Shown: one piece after another, positions 33,295-43,901 of the stretch
Numbering within the stretch: the first letter of the stretch is position 1
Layout of the letters: each line of letters opens with the position of its first letter
Origin: Coprinellus micaceus
Lineage: Eukaryota; Basidiomycota; Agaricomycetes; Agaricales; Psathyrellaceae
Length of the DNA: 64,000 nt
Direction of reading: 5' to 3'
NCBI GenBank assembly: GCA_951394405.1
Contig: OX596344.1
Span: 372,001 to 436,000 of the forward strand
Translations under genes and position numbers: made by a program
Notes under the pieces: generated by a model
The model's database searches: none
Told to the model about the DNA's origin: nothing
The model's input: only the letters and a program-made list of their open reading frames with translations

Positions 33295-36200
33295 TTAAAC
33301 CTTCGCCTTGTTTTTCGCTCGAGTAGCCTTCGCTTTCGCCACCGTTTCAGCACGCTTTGCGGGGCCTGTGATGCGTAGTCCAGCCGCCTGTTCGTTGTGG
33401 AGTTCCCTGCGATTGGGATGAATATGCTTTAGCTCCGTGAGATGCCGAGGTAGGGTTTCTCGAAGGATGCGAGCGTTGTGGAGAGCGTGGAGGTTGATGA
33501 CATAGCGACCATCGTTGGTATGCGACACAGAAGAGCGCATTCTAATGGTGAGGTCACGACCCTGGCGAGTGGGTGTTTCTACTGTTTTGCACTTCCCGTG
33601 GAAGCAGTCGTGTTGCGCGTTGAAGATAAAAAGGAGGGACTACATGACTTTTAGTCCGCCGAGCCAAAAGTCTCAGTTGAAGCTCACCTTTGTGGGGACG
33701 ACAGCCAGTGGACCTGTCCTCGTTAGTATCGGCATCGAGTAATGTCCATCGTTCTCATCAGAGACGCTGAACTCTTCTACGATCGTGACTCCAACGCCAT
33801 CCTCGAGCTCTCCAGCAACATATATCTTCTTGACCTGACCAACGGCCACACGGGCGGGAGCCTGATATCGGACCAGAATGTGAGCTCAAGAACGGTGACA
33901 CATCTCTCGGAAGCCCAACCACCGCAGTGACGTACCGAATCTTCGCACTTGGGGGAATAAAAGACCCACGATGCTTCCTTGCATATATCCCCAGATTGCG
34001 ACGCTGCCCAAAGACATTTAATCCACCGACACGATGGACTTCCGAGCTCGTCAAGCCGTGCCTTCAGAGCCAAATGGGCATCGGGGTTCCGTCCTGCTGT
34101 GCTTTCCTGTGCAGTGGTAACGATCTCGTCTGCACCAAGATTGACTCGCTTTTTCTTGGGGATCATCTTGACAGATCCTACGTCCAGGATGTAAGTTATT
34201 TTCAATTGGCAATGGACATCATTACGGAGTGACTTACCAGATGGCACATCCGGACGGTCGCTGTCTGCAAGACCCAGGCGTCGGCGGATCTCCTTATTGT
34301 TATCAAGGAAGACGCGAGCAAGTGGGCCAGCCTGGACGTAGTCACCCTTGGATACGCTTCTCCACCACCCGCCGCTGATGATGTGCTTGAACCGCTCCAT
34401 ATCTGCCATTGTCGATGCGATGTCGAAGCTAGGCGCCTGGTGGTTCGATAAAACACTACAGAGCCTAAACACGGCATTCCAGCACTCAAATATCTCGGTC
34501 GCAAAGAGAATCGCAGGCCCAAATCGGCGAATATCATCTTTCAGGTGAGACAGCACGTGCAGTTTGTATTTCTTCTGGATGCGGAATGGATCAACGACTG
34601 CCCAGAGGTCGAGAACATTGTCAATGGCGATTTGAAGCTGGCCCTATCAAAGTAGATTAGTGCCACCATGACCTGACTGAAGAACGAACATCGGCAAACC
34701 AAGTATTCGTCGAGATCCTTGATCTCGGGGTACCAAAGGAGCGCACCAAGGATTCCATTCGCCTTCCAGAGGTTAAAAAGATCTGGCGTGCACAAATCAT
34801 GAACATGGAAGACGCCAAGCTGTTGGAGGGCCTTGAAATGCTTTCCAACCAGCGAATTTTTGTACTGTAGCATATACGAGGCGCGTAGTGGAGGGAGCGA
34901 GAGGCCGTCAATCGAAGACGATGCAAGCCTCACAGCGAAGCGCTCGTCTTTCTTTTTGTCCCAGACTTTATTTGTCTCGTGCCACAGATACTTATCTGTA
35001 CCCAGCAGAATGGTGTGGAGTATCTCGCAAGGCGTATCCTGGTGAACATCAACCCCTGGAGCGCAGATTGCGCAATTGCAAATGGCAGTCAACAACAGCA
35101 TGCATGCGGAGACGGATTCACACACCTTCGAGGGATAAAAGGGTATTGTAATGGTCACCGGCCCGCAGTTCGAGACGCAGTGCTGGTTGTATGCGTTAAT
35201 CCTGGGTTGGGGGTGGGAGCATATGAACTCACGAGAATCGATGGGAAGAAGCTGATATCGCTCGGGAGGCTGCGTGAGTAACCAGGCGAAGACTTCGGGC
35301 TGAATTTCGTCTAATATACCATTTTTTATGTCACTTCGTGCTTGGTCTTTCACTGACTTGTCGTTTAAGCGAGGATCTCGGGTTGCGTGGTTGTACATTC
35401 GGATCTGTTGGATCTCGCGAGACCTTTCGATTATCTTGGGGATCCAGTACACTGCAATTGGGTCCTTCACACCTGTATCCGTCTGAAGCTTTTCCACAGC
35501 CGTCTGAATTCCCCGCGATGCAACCCATAACTGTTCCCGGATCGCCGAGATTGTTCGTCGAGGGCATCGGTTCTCTGGTTTCTGTGAAAGGGAATGAGCG
35601 AAAGAAGGTTGGGCCAAGGTGCGACAATGCTCACGTGAAATAAGGCGTCATATCCGTCGTTTGTTTCTCGATCTTTACTGGTGCCTCCTGAGAGATCGGC
35701 ACGGCACCACAGTGTGCAGCTGGATCCTCCTGTTGAAGTTGTCTTGGCCTGCTGTGGGTTATCGGCTGGAAACAAATGTGCCCTCAGCTGGAATATGATC
35801 TCCTGCCCAAGCTCGCAATCATAGGCCTCGTTCCATTTGTCCGACCTACAATGCAAAATATTTCAGACCACCTTATTGGGTGAATCCCAACGTTGAGCAC
35901 ATACATGAGGTCCTGTGATAATGCCTCCAGCTGTTCTGTGGCTGAAGCATCTGGCGATGTGCAGCTGAAGCGTACAAAATACTCCTGTGCAAGTTTCCGA
36001 TGTGGTAGATTGACGTTGGCGATGTAGGTGTTCATGTGGGCGTTATATTGCTTGCTGCGATTCCCTGATACATCATCCACCCACGGCATGACCCGGATTC
36101 TGAATGCTGGACGGCCCCTCGCAACTGTCCGGACTGGGTGGGGCATCACCGCTTCAACTGGGGCTGAGGTACCTGCCGGCATGAAATCAAGGGAGTCAAA

Positions 36201-37834
36201 GGGATGTCCGACAATATAGAGACATTTTGGATAACTCATGAACAAAGACTAGATCTGGAAACTGTGTTTTCAAATCCAGGTAATTGTAGCGCAGCTGCGA
36301 GCAAGGGATCTTCTGAACGTCTGGATCAAACGCGCTGATCTGATGTGTCTGTGGGCGCTTTTGGTAAGTTTGCCTCTCTTCATTGAACTGCCATGTGCGG
36401 TCAGAGCCGTTACTCACGCTGCTGTTCATTGTCAGGACGATTCCCTCTGCGTGTTCCTCCCCCTTCCACACGATCCACCGAAGTGGGAGGACATAACGCC
36501 CGTCCTTCAGCTGCGCTACCTCCTTGACATAAAAATGTCGGTGAGGTGCACTGGCCCAATCAGCCCACATTGGGGTAAGTTCATTGTCTCCCAGCTCTTT
36601 CGTAAACTTGTCGGCCTGCCAACTCTCTGATAACGGCTGGTTTTTCTCTAGGATTTCAGGGTATAACTGGAAGTGACTGCGGACTTTTGGGTTTGCCCAG
36701 TCCTGTCCCGGCAATTGGGAACCGTGAGTGGTCCATTGTCATGTATCGAACCGTGCACCAAGAGAACTCACCAGTGCCATCAGGTCGACGGGATGAACCA
36801 TGTGAAAATGGTTGCCCAGCGAAGAGACATGGTGGCGCGGTTTTAAACTCGGAAATTCGTCGCTCAACTGGGTCTGTTTTTTCCTCACAGCGTAAAACGA
36901 CGGCACGTCAGGTACGCCGCACTCCTTCATGACCCACAAGACCGCACGAAGCATGTCATCTGACATGCGTAAACGAGGGAAGCTGTCCAGCGATAGGACA
37001 TGGAGCATCTGTAAGAGTTTCATCCGTAAGTTGCCCCGCAACTCGTTGGTTAATGGCATCGAGCTTACCATCTTGGATCCAAATGGAAAATAGTCTGGGT
37101 CTTCATCGGTTGTGCCCAAGCTCTCAATGTCGGTGTCCTCCATGCTTTCGATAGCTTTCACTATTTAAAATGGTAAGTCCCGGATCGGTTGGAAATGTCG
37201 ATTGACGTGAGGGTTATCACTCACCGAATGCATCGACCGCAGCCACACTATCGGCAACCGTTACATCTTCTTTACCGGCTGAGAATATCACCTCGTCGTC
37301 GTCAAAAGCCAAGGCCATACCAAGCTTGCTTTCAATCTCAAGACGCCTCCGCTTTTCAGACTCAAGTTCACTTCCCGCCGAAAACATGACCACATCGCCG
37401 TCAGCATCTATTGCATGTGAACCGGTGAAATCGACTTCATCCAGGAAGCTGAAAGGACCTGCTGCCGCCTGGCCCGCCTCAAGGTTCTCTTCTTCAACCT
37501 CAGATTCGTCAGAATCTGCCATGGCGAACTGGGCAGCCAATGAAAGCCTCGCCGGTTGGCGATTGAGCAGAGCATTGACCTCGGCTGCATTTTCCACAGC
37601 TGCTCGTCGTTCAGGGTTGTTACCACCCTCTGCAGCTATAGCTAGGGAATCTTGGTGTGTTTGTCGTGTGAGATGTCCTGGCCTTGACCGGGGCTTGAGG
37701 TCGACATTTCTTTTAAGTGCTTTGGTGCACGGGATGCAACGAAACAAATCTTCTCGAATTTTCTTGAAAACATCTGTGCAGTATGGGTTCAATTTGATTG
37801 TGGTAATCTCTTCCAATGTTCCAGGGCGTACCAT
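33295..37834 (-). CDS. Large transposase-like protein of a two-gene element
   Basis: A multi-exon minus-strand gene belonging to a repeated Agaricomycete protein family. Exons joined by short GT-AG introns (for example 37,161-37,224 and 37,009-37,068) read, in order: FKKIREDLFRC near the N-terminus; PDYFPFGSKM and LRMSDDMLRAVLWVMKECG; HFYVKEVAQLKDGRYVLP; VMPWVDDVSGNRSKQYNAH; ADNPQQAKT; GVDVHQDTPCEILHTILLG; LVGKHFKALQQLGVFHVHDL; DDIRRFGPAILFATEIFECW; VLSNHQAPS; and a basic C-terminus ending AKATRAKNKAKV at 33,295. The DDVSGN and PCEILH..LLG segments sit where Tnp2/CACTA-like transposases carry catalytic acidic and DxxH-LG motifs, so an RNase H-like DDE transposase is my inference. No frameshift was found in the exons I joined by eye. 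It is divergent from the 38.1-kb gene with 265 bp between them. Exact exon limits in 33.5-34.2 kb are uncertain. Confidence 0.7.
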
Positions 37835-38099
37835 TCAGCACTGGAGGGGATTGATCATCCGGTAAAGCCATGGTTGGCGCTGAACTGGATGGCCAAATTC
37901 CTGCAGTTCAAGAGCAGGGTGGTGCGTACTCAGGCCACGCGGAACTTGTGTGGACCCACGCCCTTGATCTGACTTAGCGTTTCCGGATCTCTCTCTCCGT
38001 CTCTCCACCGGCTGTGCCAGCAAACGCTACGCAACACTAACCACCCCCCTCCCTGCTCTTCTCTCAACCCACTTTCAAGGTAAATCATTCGCTACTGTC
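37835..38099. promoter_or_regulatory. Shared divergent promoter region of the two-gene element
   Basis: This 265-bp interval separates the starts of two divergently read genes. It includes a CT-rich tract just upstream of the plus-strand start (38,035-38,095, 'ctaaccacccccctccctgctcttctctcaa'), typical of fungal promoters near transcription starts. No specific operator is recognised. Confidence 0.4.
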
Positions 38100-39485
38100 A
38101 TGCAGCATCTTCGTGACTCCATTGGCAGTTCACCACTTGCTCCACCGGGCGGTCGTTCTGGCACTCCGCTGGGCCTGCCGTCGTCACCAACTCGGCCAGA
38201 GCACTCTCACTCCTCGTCTACCGCACCCAGAAAGCAACTCAACCCTCGGAAGAGGCCTTCCGAAGATCAGACTCAGTATGTCAACACAGTCGCCCACACC
38301 CTGAAGCTACGAAGGGTTGACAAGGACGAGCTCACACGAGTCGCAAAGGTGTGTTTCCGCGGCTTGTGCGTAGCTGCAGGGCTCATAAGCGATAGGCATC
38401 GGCTGCGGAACAACGAGTCTGGATGGCTGGCATGCTGCTGAAGGTCCAGGAGCATAACGAATCGATGACTGGACCAGACGTCGCATGGCAGATACCCAGT
38501 AAGATTGTTGTAAGTCATTTTCTTTTGTCTGTGCTTCGATTATTACCCACTGACATAACTGCACGATCCCTTGAATAGAAGCTCATCAAGCGGAAGGCCA
38601 TTTACATGCTTCTCGATCCAGTGTTGCCTTCGTATATCGATGTGCCCCACGACCCCAAGAACATCGGTCCCGCCCAAGCCCTTCTGGTACGTTGCTCCAC
38701 CTCTCGCTAACCGCACTCGCACTCAATGTGTTAACTTGGCGCGTGGCACTTCTCTCAGAAATATCTCGAGGTTAATTCCAAGCACGGGTATACTGCTGCA
38801 CTTGCCGAAGACACCGATAAGTCGTCAATAGTACTGGGCGCCTGCCGGGATGCGTTCACGCGCAGACGCTCGAGAGTCAAGGAACTTGTGGGTGAACCTT
38901 TTATTGAGTATTGAGTTTGTCTATAGTTAACCTTTCTGTTCAGATCGATAAATCATTCGAGCTCTGTGCCGACCCAACGAAGAAGCAGCCCGGTGCCAAG
39001 GACATTGTCGACCTCACCGAGGAAATTCTGTTGTTAGCCGGAAAGGGCAGTGGGATCCAAATCTCCATCGAACACTGCGGCCGTGTCGCATTCCTCGTGA
39101 GTGTCAGATGTTGTCCTGAAGTATTGCGCTTACCACTGCTTTATTTCGACTGCCGGCAGCGCTGCATTGCGGCCACAATCAAACAGACCAAAAAGAATGC
39201 ATACTGGAAGGTTGTAGACGATGAACTCAAAGAGACTCGGGCACTTTCTGCCAATAAGCAGTCAAAGTGGGTTTTTTTTGCATCAGATGCGGAGGATGCT
39301 CACCATCTTCCCGCAGATTTATCAAGTCACTTTTGGAGGCCGACAGGGAGACTTACGGTCCCAAGGCTGGTACTGATGCGAAGGTTGATGAGGAAGTCAC
39401 CAAAGAGCATGCCGACACCCAATCCGACCTTGAGATAAGCGAGGGCGAGGGTGAGCAAGAAGACGAGCTTGATCCCGACCAATAA
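38100..39485 (+). CDS. 342-aa partner protein of the two-gene element
   Basis: Seven exons with GT-AG introns can be joined without any stop: 38,100-38,348; 38,396-38,509; 38,579-38,686; 38,759-38,887; 38,944-39,096; 39,160-39,266; 39,317-39,485. They total 1,029 nt (342 aa). The protein starts MQHLRDSIGSSPLAPPGGRS with a Ser/Pro-rich tail-like region and a basic RKQLNPRKR segment (about residues 43-53), then a helical body (RVWMAGMLLKVQEHNESM; AIYMLLDPVLPSY; IEHCGRVAFLR) and an acidic C-terminus ending EGEQEDELDPDQ. Proteins of this layout accompany the large transposase-like family in other Agaricomycetes (from memory). A DNA-binding or accessory transposition role is inference. The intact reading frame across six introns argues for a recent, possibly active copy. 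Confidence 0.72.
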
Positions 39486-40084
39486 TGGTCAGCGCGGCCC
39501 AGCCTCATCTGTCGGCCTGTCAACAGGTTTCTGTAGTCACCGTTCAAACACCCCACACTTTATTTATATATCAGCTCTTCAATTTCTGCCCTAATACGGC
39601 TGAGTCCTCGTATGTACGCCTAATTTCAGTGGAATAACTCGTCTATGAGTTCCTCTCGTCACATTGTCTTCTACAAATATTACCACCCTCTGGCGAACAA
39701 ATAGACCCTTTACTCCGATCATCCTGCTCAACCTCAAGTCTCCCTCCGACGGCAAATGGTAAATTCACCCAGTTTTGTGCGGCCGCGGTGCATAGCGGCG
39801 AGAGGATCGCAGATGGATACCTGCGGGATGAGCAAGCGATAACCGAAGAAGGTCAGCCGGATATCAGAGGGAGGTCAGCCGGATATCCAATTCCGCCCTC
39901 CATAGGAGAGGCAGTCAGGATATCCATGGGCAACAGGCCCCCAAGGAGAGCCGAGGAGAGGCTATATGGCTCGTGAATGGATCTCCACTCGCGAATCATG
40001 GAGATCCCCGGACACATCCATGCGCCATCATGATCGGTGCGTCAAGCGACCTCCAATCCAACTTGGCGTGTACCCCACACATTA
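39486..40084. other. No gene; short direct and inverted repeats
   Basis: Downstream flank of the 342-aa gene. It contains two direct copies of 'ggtcagccggatatc' (39,853 and 39,875) and an inverted pair GGATCTCCA/TGGAGATCC (39,979-40,008). No frame is supported. It may contain the right terminus of the two-gene element, which I could not define. Confidence 0.35.
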
Positions 40085-40570
40085 GCCGCGCTCACGGTTG
40101 AGTGCTTTTCGCTTATGCGAAACGCTTTTCGCTGAAGCGTGACAGATTTTGATGATTAGGCCATAATTTTCATGCGCGTCTGGCGCACATCAATCCCTTG
40201 TCAGAGAAACCGACAGGTCGTCGGGAGGGTCGCCTCGTTGGGTGTGTAACGCCTGCTCGTCGTTGCAGACAATGATGAGGAAGAATATTCGATTTCTACC
40301 TATTTTTGTACAGCCCCCTATCCGAGGTTGGGTCTGCGCTGTGGCAGGGCAGGAGCAGGATCAGGTTTGGAAGTGACTTTTCGTGGCAAGACCTCGTTGT
40401 CGTCGTGATGAGCAGTGAGCAAGATGTGTCCGGCCCCGCTCTCAACGTGCGGCAGCAGCGCCGCGGCACATGATTGGCGTTTGCCATAATCTGTGACATT
40501 TGTGACACCATCACGCGTGTCAGCGAAAAGCGTTCCACATAAGCGAAAAGCGCTCAACCGTGAGCGCGGC
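40085..40570. mobile_element. 486-bp MITE with TA target duplication
   Basis: The ends are inverted copies: left GCCGCGCTCACGGTTGAG and right its reverse complement. Similarity continues for about 60 bp, including GAAAAGCG-type subterminal repeats (left cgcttttcgcttatgcg; right the inverse). Both ends are flanked by TA (40,083-40,084 and 40,571-40,572), the signature of Tc1/mariner-type insertion. The interior has no gene, so it is non-autonomous. Confidence 0.75.
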
Positions 40571-40589
40571 TATTGACTGCCAGTTCATT

Positions 40590-40829
40590 ATGACAATGGC
40601 ATCAAAAGAAGATACGGAGGAAGAGAATCCACGATGTCACTCATATGCTCACCCAAGTCCCTTCCAGATAAGATTACATTATGACAACACAACGAACACT
40701 GTTCTGTGTGAGGTCTGCAATACATGGGTAGGGATAGGGTGGGGTAAGGCCAAGAACTATAAGAAAACCCACAAGAATACACCTACCTGCCTTGCACTCA
40801 AGGCCAAGGCCAAATATACATTTCCATAG
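40590..40829 (+). CDS. Zinc-finger fragment (BED/C2H2-like), 79 aa
   Basis: The frame starts at ATG 40,590 and stops at 40,829. It contains VLCEVCNTWVGIG followed by KNYKKTHKNTPTC, giving a C-x2-C...H-x5-C spacing like the BED-type DNA-binding fingers found at the N-termini of fungal transposases. It begins 18 bp outside the MITE and 0.4 kb from the helicase 3' end. It may be the severed N-terminal exon of a transposase. Nothing recognisable follows. Confidence 0.4.
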   Translation: MTMASKEDTEEENPRCHSYAHPSPFQIRLHYDNTTNTVLCEVCNTWVGIGWGKAKNYKKTHKNTPTCLALKAKAKYTFP

Positions 40830-41228
40830 GCAGTGCACGCAGGCACCAAAGAACAACTCTTTGTGGAAGTGTGAAGCGTGTTCTGTGAGTACTAAGATGT
40901 TGAAGAAGGGAAAGTAGACTTGCAACCAGGTCCGTTATGGTGTGAGGGTATGTTTGCGCCTGCATCCCAGGGCGGCGGGCTCGCGCATCAAAAAAAACAT
41001 AGTGCCGAGGGAAAGCCGGGCGCAAACACAGACATCACACCATAAGGACTGGTACACTCAAACCGGTTTTTATAGGGGTCCCCCAAGCGTGACACCGACT
41101 TTGCGAAAACTAGCATCCTCCCACCCCAAAAAGACTTCTCGAGAGACCTATCTCGTTTTCGTTTTCTACTCGAAATAAATCGATTTATCATAGCGCGAAA
41201 AGAACAAATTTTTATAAGTATCTGTGAC
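40830..41228. other. No gene recognised
   Basis: The interval between the zinc-finger fragment and the helicase stop codon (TAA at 41,229-41,231) holds only short unsupported frames and AT-rich 3' flanking sequence near 41,160-41,220, which may include the helicase polyadenylation region. Confidence 0.4.
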
Positions 41229-43734
41229 TTAGGTAGGTGGGGGCTGCGGAGGGTGATGTGATGTCGAGGCGGCAGGCGCGGGCGCGGGCGGTTGCTGCCA
41301 ATTCACGTTCACGTTCGCCATCTGCTGATAGGACATCGCCCCAGAGCCTTGACCAAAACCTCCGGGGATAGGATAGGAAGGAGGAGGAGGCCAATACCCG
41401 TAGCCGGGGTAGTAATAAGCAGGTGCGTAACGTGGATATTGGGGAGGATGTTGAGGCGGGGGTGTCATTCCATGGCCAATCACTGACAAGTGCATGTAGG
41501 GGTTGCCGTTGGGTATGGAAGGCTGAACGACGGTGGGTGGGTGAATACCTTGCGCGGGGGTGACGTGGGCGTTAATGACGCCCACGTGGGGATTGAGCGC
41601 GGCATTGACAGGAACTCGATCGCCGTTGACATCATTGTGGGCGCCGATGGACGATGGCCTCGAGGCTGTTGAGCTTGCTTCTGCCCTTGACCTCTTCGCT
41701 TTCTGCCCTGCTTCACCGCTCTGCGCAACTCGACCACGCTTTCGACCTGAACTCGGGACATGACCGCCGCCTGCAATGATTGAGGCACCTTCGATGGTGG
41801 ATGGAGTTGGATTCGAGGGGGGTTCAACAATGTTACCAGTGCCCGAACCCGAGGCGGTTGCAACTGGGCCTTGAACGGGGTCAACTCGACTCGAGGAGGT
41901 TTCTTTTTCGAGCGCCTGGGCATTAGAGGTGCGTTGCTTTGCAGTGGGTTTGGGGATCATCGGTGGAATCTTGAGGGAGATTAATTCGACCAACAGCTCC
42001 TCACCATACTTTTCCACCCATGACCACTTGCCTCCCAGCACCAACTTCAAGCAAACCATGTCGTCGATTGGGCCAACGGACGACAAATCCTCCACCAGGC
42101 CATCACATAGCAGTCCTGCCGCTGAGAAGAATGAAGTCCTGAAATCGCGGCGCTTAAGCTCAACGCGCCATTTATTCAATGCTAGCAGCACATCGGAGTT
42201 CGGGAGCCCGCGCTTAACACCAATGTTGCGCTTTTCTGTGACAACTGGGCTGGGTCGTGTGAGGTCAAGGAGCTCGGGGTTGCAGTTGTCGCAGCAAGGT
42301 ACGCTTGGTGCTATAATTATGTCAGCAAGTGGGCAAGCGACTGATTCTTCGACGCTTACTTGGTTCCTTGTTCTTGTAGATGGCAGTGAGAACTTTACGG
42401 CGACAGCTCCCTGTCTGGACGAGGCTATACATCCCTTCGTCGATCGCCATCTCGTCCAACGGTACGTCTGCTCCATCTGCCATACTATCCCTGCCCTTGT
42501 CGGCACCCCCACGCAGCACGCCCCTGCTCAAGGCGTACCCCGACTCCTTGGTTGCCTTGGGGTATGTGGTCGCCTGTCGAACGCCACGGCTTTTAATCTT
42601 CTTGCTGCCTTCCGCCCCTCGCTCCTCCCATGCTGACTCCAAGTACTTCAGGACATCTGCGTCATATACTGACTTCTCAATGAGCAGTACCGCTAGTCCC
42701 TTTCGACCTCGACCCCGCGCGGCACGGCCAGCTCGCTGGACAAAGGAAGACACCGACGCTGGAAGCTTCCACTGGACAACGACATCTATGTCTGGTATAT
42801 TGCAGCCCTGTGAGTGTGGGTTAGAACATCTTCCCTTCTACCAGTTCAAGCACTCACCATTCCCGCAGCGTCAGTGCATATTAGTATCCGAACGTCCCCT
42901 CTGCGAAACAGTATCATCACATCGTTGCGGTAGCTTGGCGAGGACATCCTTCCTGACCCTAGGTGACAGTGTTGCCGACATGGCCACGAACGGGGTTCCT
43001 CGAGGTAGCAGGGCTCTGAGGATACCGAGTGTACCGTACTTCTTACGGAAACCGGATCCCCAGTGGGAGACAACATGAGCCTCGTCCACCACAACCGAGA
43101 GGATCTTGTCTGCCATGTCTCGATGGCGGATGACCTGGGTGATGAAGACCTTCGACAGCATCATCTCTGGGGATAGGACAACGATCTGCCATTTTCCTGT
43201 CCGGATCTCCTTCATCATCGGTGAGCCAAGTCATATGCCTCTGGAGTGTTTAACACTCACCTCCATCCTTTCCTTCGTTAGGCCACCGCGACTGCTGTTG
43301 ATAGCTGTCACTCGTAACTTGAATTCGTTCTCAAACGTTTGGACCTGTGTATCTAGGTAAGTCCCCGCATTTAAATCATATGGAGCGAGCCTCACCTGCT
43401 CTTCTTGTAGTGCAATTAGTGGAGAAAGCATGAAGGTTGTCTTCCCTTTCGCCCCTTCATGCGTGTGAGGTGCTGCTGCTAGGGTTGTCTTCCCCATTCC
43501 CGTTCCTGCATGGAGTAGGACATCCTTTCTCAATAGCTGGGCCTTGGTTCCGTCCACTTGCCACTGATGAGGTTCGTGCTCCCACTCAAACACGTCCTTG
43601 ATGCGCCCAGCTAACCCTTCCAGCTCTTCTTCGGGGACGCCCTCCCATGCAGGCCGACGTGCCGGGTTCTTCAAGGACTTGCGCTTGGACCGTGACTTCT
43701 TTGCTGTGCCCTGGCGAATTGTTCGAAGTGACAT
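41229..43734 (-). pseudogene. RecQ-like DNA helicase with out-of-frame core deletion
   Basis: RecQ helicases unwind DNA 3'-to-5' with ATP. The start is taken at 43,734 (MSLRTIRQG), since the region before it is intergenic in character. Introns: 43,345-43,395, 43,210-43,260, 42,808-42,857 and 42,311-42,359. Motifs in order: I HAGTGMGKTTLA; Ia SPLIALQEEQV; II VVDEAHVVSHWG; III MSATL; V LICTDAAGMGCNIPD; VI QRAGRAARG; and the RecQ zinc-binding region SCRRKVL...VPCCDNC. The C-terminal 300 residues are low-complexity with a basic GRKRGR patch. Between motif III (ends VRKDVLAKL) and YRNDVMILFRRG only a few bases remain at about 42,940, where relatives have over 100 residues (motif IV region), and the two sides are in different frames. 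The gene as it stands cannot make an active helicase. It is divergent from the DUF6589-type gene, 167 bp away. Confidence 0.78.
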
Positions 43735-43901
43735 AGGCGGGGCTTCCAAGAGAGGGGGAGCGATGTATTGTAGGCGGTAGGAAAGTGGCCTAAAAAGAGA
43801 ATGGGTTGTTGACTCAGCTTCGATCGTTCCGCCCTGCAATTGGGTAAGACGTCAGGGCATCACCCTTGTTTCACTACACTTTCCTAACGTCCACCAACAC
43901 C
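43735..43901. promoter_or_regulatory. Divergent promoter between helicase and DUF6589-type gene
   Basis: Only 167 bp separate the two start codons, so both genes must share this regulatory stretch. It contains CT-rich tracts on the plus strand close to the 43,902 start (cacccttgtttcactacactttcctaacg). No defined operator seen. Confidence 0.45.

Noticed and set aside
33295..37834. Plavaka transposase
   Set aside because: The motifs I could read (DDVSGN, PCEILH, SNHQAPS) fit a different repeated Agaricomycete family; only a wider Tnp2/CACTA-like relationship is suggested.
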